Shown here in pieces: positions 57,961 to 64,000 of a stretch of 64,000 nt of DNA. This DNA is from Hysterangium stoloniferum. Its lineage: Eukaryota > Basidiomycota > Agaricomycetes > Hysterangiales > Hysterangiaceae. The stretch spans positions 1 through 64,000 of the forward strand of contig WHVD01000179.1 of assembly GCA_015178975.1 (NCBI GenBank). Reading direction: 5' to 3'. The notes beneath the pieces were generated by a model. It did not search any database. It was given only the letters and a program-made list of their open reading frames with translations, and was not told where the DNA came from. Numbering within the stretch: position 1 is the stretch's first letter; every line of letters starts with the position of its first letter. The translations under genes and the position numbers were made by a program.

Positions 57961-60722
57961 GGGATATGCTTGTCATGGTGTTGTGGTGATATTCTAGTGC
58001 ATTTCTAAAAACTGTATCATTATCATCGCAAATATGATATAAGAAAAACTAAATAAACCACACAATCAATGTGAACCTGAATTCTTCCCTGGGTACTCCA
58101 ATTGATAGTAATAATGTGAGGTTCAAAGTGGGTGCCGCTCTGATAGCCAATGTTTTCAAGACCCAGATGCTGGCATTCAGGACGATGGGACTGGAGGAGG
58201 AAGAAGGCGGGGGGATAAGATTCAATCAAGGCAAACTCCGAAGCGGGGCGTTCCCTTTTGTCCTACCCGAACCTTTTTGTTGCCGCAATATTTGCCCCAA
58301 ATTATCTAAGATGTCCAAGAAATCTTGCGAGAATCATCTTTAAATGTATACATTTGGATTGTAGAATCAATCACCCAGAAAATTTATGACAATCTGGAAA
58401 ATATAATATTGGTGGTCGGCTTTATTGGTTGGCCAGAATTGTTTGCTTCCGTCAGACACGTCGTAAGTTTATTATCCTTAGACCCCATGAAAGTCCGTTA
58501 AATCTGGCACCAATCTTGATTTAATTGGACCATTGTCACTGAAACTAATGAAATAAGGTGAAGTTATGGATTATGGATAGTTGTGGGTTGGTATTCCCAC
58601 CGGTTTGGAGACGATCAGACCTTTCGGGGGCAAGATGTGCTAACGACAATGTATCACATTAGGAAAATTGTCTGTGAAACGAACTTACATTTTCACCAAA
58701 ATTCCAATGGTGTGAAGAGTCGGGTTCTGATTATACGGGGAATATTACAGAAAGATTAATAGAACAGACGAAACGGTAGTCTCATTTGAAATAAAATATG
58801 CAATGATTGCCCCAGCAAGTTCCGCCGTCACCCACCTGAAACCAAATCTATTCCAGGTTCTCTTTGGTCAGAAAGCACGTTGAAGGGAGAAATAGCGACA
58901 CTATGTATGGATTCTGATGAGAAATAGTTCGCATTCCTTCCTGAAAGGTGACTAGATGTTGACCCAGCCGATGTCAGAACCTCTCCTCCTCAGTCACATT
59001 CCACCATTATACCACGGGAGACACTAGCCACATGGTTGTGTTATTACACATACCATTTCACATTCAACCTTGGGGTTCTTCAGCAATTGAAGTAATAAGT
59101 CGCAGACCATAATGTGTTGAATCCACCCGCTCAACTGATATACAAAGTGCATATAGTTAACAAAGCCGCGATAGAATTGAGTCAGTAATGCGACCTATGA
59201 ATGACATGCTTTACTACACACATTATGTTATGTCTGATGTCGCCAATATTGACCAGGAAAAGGCACCGGCCGGATCACACAACGGTGCTGACCTGCTTGT
59301 CGTCACAGCCGTAATTGCATACAGTTTCCACCATGAATTTCCATCCCACTTTAAATTGTGTGGGAAATGTCATGTGTACGAAGTTAGCATATTGCCGACG
59401 CCATACCAGCCCGAAGGCAGGAGGGGAGAAGAGTAAAGAGCCAAAAGCCATTCAACAGATCTACTTACCCTGAGATATGATCTCTTTGTACTTCTCTACC
59501 ATTGAAATATGGAAACTAATGTATAACTATCCTTTATTGCTTTGGTGCAGTCAGTCAAGCCATTCTATTTTGAGCCTACTGGCGATCCCGTACCTTTTGA
59601 TGTCGTTCTAAGCCCCACGGGATTATGACCACGCGGTAATATATATTGTAGGTATGAAAGCCAGGATAAATATCAGGAGAAAGCTATTCCTCAAAATAAA
59701 GATTGAGAGGAGGGCCATCAACACTGGCCTGAACCATTAAAAATAATATAAACCCTGAGACGTCCGAAAATCCGCCATACTACTAAACATGAGTCATATT
59801 TCGCAGCCACGGCCTCCGATGACCGACATTCTATCTTCAAAGACGTTCCCAATATACCAACCAATAGCCATCCATCTTGGTTGTTAGACACCCAGCATGT
59901 CACATTAAGCGCCATCAAAACGCCAGAAGAAGCATCTCAGAGTTCTTTGGGCTTCTAGATCCGGGCTCCAAAGCTTAAAGGGGACGATCCCGCACTCAAT
60001 CGGCCACGCCCAGCCTTATCCATACATATATCGATCGTCCGAAAGTCTATCTCCATCGTTTGGCGAGTGAGTTTTTTTAAAGGGTAAATGTGGTTTTGTC
60101 ATATGCAGGCTGTTGGTCGATACTTATTACAATGAAAAGAATGAAGTATAGAGACTACTATTTTTAACGATATAATTTCGGAGTGTCGTGATGTGTCACC
60201 CTAACAGAAACACGGCCTTAGTTCGCTTCAGAAGCTTTCAGAACAGATATTCTTGGGTAGAAACGGGCGACACCATTGTGATAAATCGAGTTTACATCTC
60301 ACTGGAGGTGTTCACCCCATTTTCATTGTAGATAGATGTAAATAGACTATGTACCAACGTACAAGGAAAACGATGAAAAAATGTAACGAAGCAAAAAATA
60401 CAAAAGGAGGCATAGGTATCTACATTGATGGATGGCAGGGATGGATAGAATCTCGAGGTCATGTGATGGTGTGAGTTGATTGTCTTGATGAAAAATGGGT
60501 GTCAGTTGAAAATAAGAGACTCGGGATAAAATGTCAACTTACCACAGATCCACTGGATTGATCTGAACTCCCGCCGACCGCACGTCGCAGACGTTACTTT
60601 AAACTATATCTGTGTAATATCTGTGTAAGTTGAAAAATAATAGACTCTATTAAATGTCAACATACCAAAAAGCCACTGGCTTGATCTGAACTCCCACTGA
60701 CCGCATGTCACAAAGGTTAATT
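57961..60722. other. right inverted arm, non-genic part
   Basis: Homologous in inverted order to 50284-52750. Frames at 58071-58343 and 59188-59436 lie in arm homology but are not preserved as proteins in the other arm, so I do not call them genes. Confidence 0.55.
60566..60720 (-). repeat. local duplication in 3' flank of family B copy 3
   Basis: ATCTGAACTCCC...ACCGCA...TCGCAGACGTTA near 60560-60602 recurs as ATCTGAACTCCC...ACCGCATGTCACAAAGGTTA near 60684-60720. The stop codon of the gene lies just right of the second unit. The left arm has a single copy. Confidence 0.7.
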
Positions 60723-62148
60723 TCAGCTATCTCCATGGTATTGCTTAAAATGTCTTTGCATCGTATCCTTCCGGGGGAACGTTGCCTTGCATGTGGGACA
60801 GACATGTTGGGCAACTGGGTTGTGTTGCCGAGCTGTGTCTAAGTGACGCTTCAGATCGGTTGCTCTTGTAAACCTAGAAGAAGGGCACATGCTACACATG
60901 TGAACCTTGTCTCCTTGTTTTTCCTCCCGGTTTGACGTATCGTTGCGGGGCGTACGCAGCTTTTTCCCCTGAACCTGCGAGCGATCTGACCCATATCTAG
61001 CCCTGACCCCAGCTGGTCGAGAGGGACCTGGCAATTCCTCATTATTATCCTTCTCAATTGCACCATCGTTTTGATTAGAGCGACGACTATTGCTAGCGAT
61101 GCGTTGTCGTTTTGCAGTTGTTGACGTTGGTTGGGAGGATGTAATTTTTGAGGGATGCTGGTCAGATGAGTATTTTGACACATACTCATCGTCATTATCG
61201 TCCACTTTTCTCTTCCGGGAAATTGCCGGGTGGTGGCTTGGAGAGACAATCGGAGGTGAGGTGGTCCTTTTCCGCTTTGGCGGCTCAGACCTGGGGTTGT
61301 TGTCCTCCCGTTGTCTCTTGGCGCTGTGTGACTTGGTGGGTCCCTGGGTAATGTTGTTCACATCTAGCCCGGCCCCAAAAACGTTAGTGAGTGTGAGATC
61401 CTCATTCACCTGTGGTGCTTACCGCCATTCTGAGAGCCATAGTGTACTCTCTCAACGATATTAGAGTCAGGAATGTTCACATCTGACCAATCAAAGGATG
61501 ATTCAGACGATAATGCTATTTGACTGCTCAGTTGTATCTCAAGGGGAGGGATGAAGGACTCACAGGGAATCATTGAAGAATTATCGAAAGATTTCCTCAC
61601 AATTTGCAGGTGAGTATCTTCTTTCGTTCCATCTAGGAACTTGGCATAACCGTGATCTACAACCAATGACGACAGATCAATTAATGGAACTAATAGTAGA
61701 CTCAGTCACTCACCTGAAATTGTTGATAAATGATCCTCTGCATCGTCAAGAGGTGGTGAGGGTGATTTTCGAGAGTATAACCACACATCAGTGGTGGACC
61801 CAGAATTGAGAGCCTGTCTCACTTCCTGCGAATACGAGGGGATCGACGCCATCGTATCCTCGTATAGTGGTGGTGGTGAATCAATGGACTCATCTGTCTC
61901 GCCTGTTAATGGTGTCTCAACAAAATCGGTGTAATGAAGAACGTATTACGATACATACCGAGAGGTGTTTCAGAGAGTATGTCCCACGAGATATCATCCC
62001 ACGCATCGAAATATTGTGGTAAGGTTGGAGACGGGGAGGCACCACGGGGAGGGTCTTGAGTAGGGTCTTCGCGGCGTGGAGTTGACGAGCGTTTGCCGAT
62101 AGAGCAGATTGAATCCCAGGTGGCTTTTAAAAATGACATTTTGGACAC
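60723..62148 (-). CDS. C2H2 zinc-finger protein, family B copy 3, intact
   Basis: Four exons on the minus strand: 62148-61959, 61902-61714, 61656-61423 and 61363-60723. The introns of 56, 56 and 59 bases (GTATGT...ACAG, GTGAGT...GTAG, GTAAGC...CTAG with CACTAAC branch site) all keep frame, giving 417 residues. The N-terminus (MSKMSFLKATWDSICSIGKR) and middle are acidic/Ser-rich (SSESSFDWSDVNIPDSN). A basic region follows (PPKRKRTTSPP; SRKRKVDDNDDEY), likely a nuclear signal. Two C-terminal C2H2 fingers are CSMCPSSRFTRATDLKRH with LDTARQH, and HVCPTCKATFPRKDTMQRHF with KQYH. A DNA-binding regulator is the obvious guess; targets are unknown. It is the only intact copy of the three. An alternative start Met lies three codons in. 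Confidence 0.85.
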
Positions 62149-63682
62149 CAGTAGATATAGATGGCGGGCAGCAGAAATTGGAATTTTACGTTGAAGATGA
62201 CACGTAGGAGATGTCGAAGGGACGTTTTGTAGACAGTTTGTAGTTATAGTGCGGAGCTGATCGATGGATGCCAGGGCGGTGGCCGATGACTTATCTTCGC
62301 TTATTAGAAAAGAAGGATATTTGAATGTGATGAGCCCATGGTTAATATAATTGGATTATTCAGTGGCATGGCGCCAGACGCTAATATTTCCAATCTGTCA
62401 CTCATAGAAGCATGGAAGGTCGTCGGCAACCAAAAATGTCATTTTGTCCCCTTTTTCGGAGTAAATGGTAAAATCAGCGTTTTCCCCGAAGCCTGTACAT
62501 CGCTCGTCTCTGCCCAGGCTGCGTAGGCAAGTGGCCACTACAATCCATATGAGCATACGTGGAAGGGATATCTATCCGCGATACTGCATGTCAATTAATA
62601 TACGGTCGGCTAAATACCGTGTATTCATACGGTACATGTGATTATGTGCAAATTGTATGACATGCCCCATATTAATATCAGGAGCTGGTATTCTATTAGT
62701 TGCTGCTTGCCACACAACGTGGATATCTGATTGTAGATCAAATTTGAACGAAACCGCTAGTAAAAGTCTAAAGAGGGTGGCTATATCTTATTCACTGTGT
62801 CCGATGACAGTTGTGCAAACAATACATCGAAAATGCCATGAATCTAATATATCAAAGTCTGTCGTGTGAAAAAATCTGTGTTGTTGATTGGTGAGTGGGG
62901 GTCAGAGGTCATCGACATAGGAAGATAGACTGATCATCCTGTCGACAAATATCTTGATGTCGAGGAAGACTGAAGGTATGATCGACCCGACTCCGAGGAC
63001 GACTTATGAGTTCAATATAACTCAACAGAAGGTATGAAGCGGGCAAGCAAAGCTTCGTTTCTCACAGGTGATGACGATGCGTGTCGTGCAGATACTGGTG
63101 ATGAAGTAGAAGGTTAATCAATGTTGGGCGGGTCCATGGGGAAGTTCCAGCGGTTGTGGGGGAAACGCTACACGTAACATTCACCAAAATGTGATACAGG
63201 CTCCGCCCCCTGGCATACATATTGAAATCCATATAGGCAATTTGAAATTCCGGCAGAATGTTTGGAGATCGCGGCGTGCCTGGCCAGCAAGTGCAACTCG
63301 CCATCATTCGGTGGGCATGCGACACGGATTCAATTCAGACCTGACATTTAAGAGCAACATTTTCAATAAAATTTGCTCGCCATTGTTAAGTTAGAGCTAA
63401 TAAATAATATAACTCGCGGTGGCAACCTGACCACGGGACAATGTGCCTTATCGTCCACATTCAGCTGTATAGACGGGTCTAACAGCAATCCCTTATCTGT
63501 GAACCTTGACAGTCACCAGGAATGGACAGGCAGTCTTTCTTTGCTCTCTTCAATCCACGACACAGACCGGCATCCGACATGAGCATTCGGACCCTTAATC
63601 TTGTGGTGAGACAATGAATCGTACATCACACCGTGAGCCCTCGTACACTGAGGATTCTCATGGTGGTCCGACTCCCCACAGA
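62149..63682. other. intergenic DNA, right arm to about 62865
   Basis: Promoter side of the intact zinc-finger gene; matches 47925-48806 of the left arm. Beyond 62865 no gene is seen apart from repeat R at 63211-63285. Confidence 0.55.
63211..63285 (+). repeat. dispersed repeat R, partial copy
   Basis: Shares ATATTGAAATCCAT, TTTGAAATTCCGGCAG and GGAGATCGCGGCGTG with the copies at 34 and 52 kb. Confidence 0.6.
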
Positions 63683-63955
63683 TTAGTTCCAGACATGTAT
63701 CTCGTACCGTTCCCCAATGCGCTTTATTGTTGTTTCATATTCCTTCCTATGCCTTACATGGATTATGTTTCCACTGTCAACTCCAATATACTCAACAGAA
63801 GTATGGTTATCGTAGTTGCTGTGGGGAGTGTGGATCACATCACCAAACGCTAGAAATGCCATCTGAAATGTGAGACTAGAAATGGAATCGCATTGGCGTT
63901 GCGTGCGTACTTTGTGTGACCCCAAGTGACCCAGAAACAATAGGATCATCCTCAC
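63683..63955 (-). CDS. possible gene fragment at right edge
   Basis: A 90-codon minus frame with a protein-like middle (FQMAFLAFGDVIHTPHSNYD; GVDSGNIIHVRHRKEYETTI; KRIGERYEIHVWN). It may be the last exon of a gene starting beyond the window. Possible GTGAGG donor and AG acceptors lie to its right. I recognise no domain. Confidence 0.3.
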   Translation of the reverse strand: MRMILLFLGHLGSHKVRTQRQCDSISSLTFQMAFLAFGDVIHTPHSNYDNHTSVEYIGVDSGNIIHVRHRKEYETTIKRIGERYEIHVWN

Positions 63956-64000
63956 CGGGATGTTCCTCGTGAAGACATTGAACTTCAGCGGCGTTGTGTG

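Larger units (their letters stand above)
58045..62865 (-). repeat. inverted duplication, right arm
   Basis: Pairs with 47925-52750. It contains the intact family B zinc-finger gene. Similarity is clear along its length, with many substitutions and small indels, so the duplication is not recent. Confidence 0.88.

Noticed and set aside
58071..58343. 90-codon ORF in the right inverted arm
   Set aside because: The homologous left-arm DNA does not keep the frame, so it is probably not coding.

Overview
This window looks like a stretch of a basidiomycete (Agaricomycete-type) fungal chromosome that is unusually rich in retrotransposons. The evidence is short GT-AG introns of 46-59 bases with CTAAC-like branch sites, a chromodomain Ty3/gypsy element, fungal APH-type and kinase-like genes, C2H2 zinc-finger genes, and a large family of TGTTA...TAACA long terminal repeats (LTRs). 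A repeat-bloated ectomycorrhizal mushroom genome of the Tricholoma kind would fit, but the species cannot be read from this sequence alone.

Layout. 1-0.9 kb: a 5'-truncated unknown gene. 0.9-13 kb: decayed repeats, a dead minus-strand Ty3/gypsy element (5.0-9.6 kb), a kinase-like pseudogene and a Tc1 remnant. 13.3-18.1 kb: a solo LTR, two tRNA-like SINE heads and a dead zinc-finger gene copy, all homologous to the locus at 47-50.6 kb. 18.1-33.5 kb: a nest of retroelements. A plus-strand element (E1) has its 3' LTR split by a minus-strand element (G2, 20478-31451, TSD GATTT). G2 is itself split by a young chromovirus (G1, 21796-27713, TSD TTGAT, LTRs differing at one base). 33.5-42.9 kb: a copia gag relic, four LTR copies (three with target duplications), a Helitron helicase relic split by a solo LTR, a Tc1 relic and a hairpin MITE. 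42.9-45 kb: a broken C2H2 gene (family A). 47-63 kb: CpG-rich, more host-like DNA dominated by an inverted duplication of about 4.8 kb per arm. Each arm carries a two-finger C2H2 gene (family B): the left copy is broken by an inserted element and the right copy is intact with four exons. The spacer holds an APH-like kinase gene and a second broken family A gene.

Most interesting. E1 and G2 both carry, between pol and the 3' LTR and in antisense to the element, a cargo gene encoding a charged N-terminal region plus a Cys cluster. Both copies keep two spliceosomal introns with good signals. In G2 this gene sits directly after a pol frame where integrase should be, and G2's LTRs are about 205-210-base deletion derivatives lacking the family's TATA region. 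Eight insertions have exact five-base target duplications, so their order can be reconstructed. Differences between old repeat copies are mostly transitions, many at CpG, which points to methylation-linked decay.
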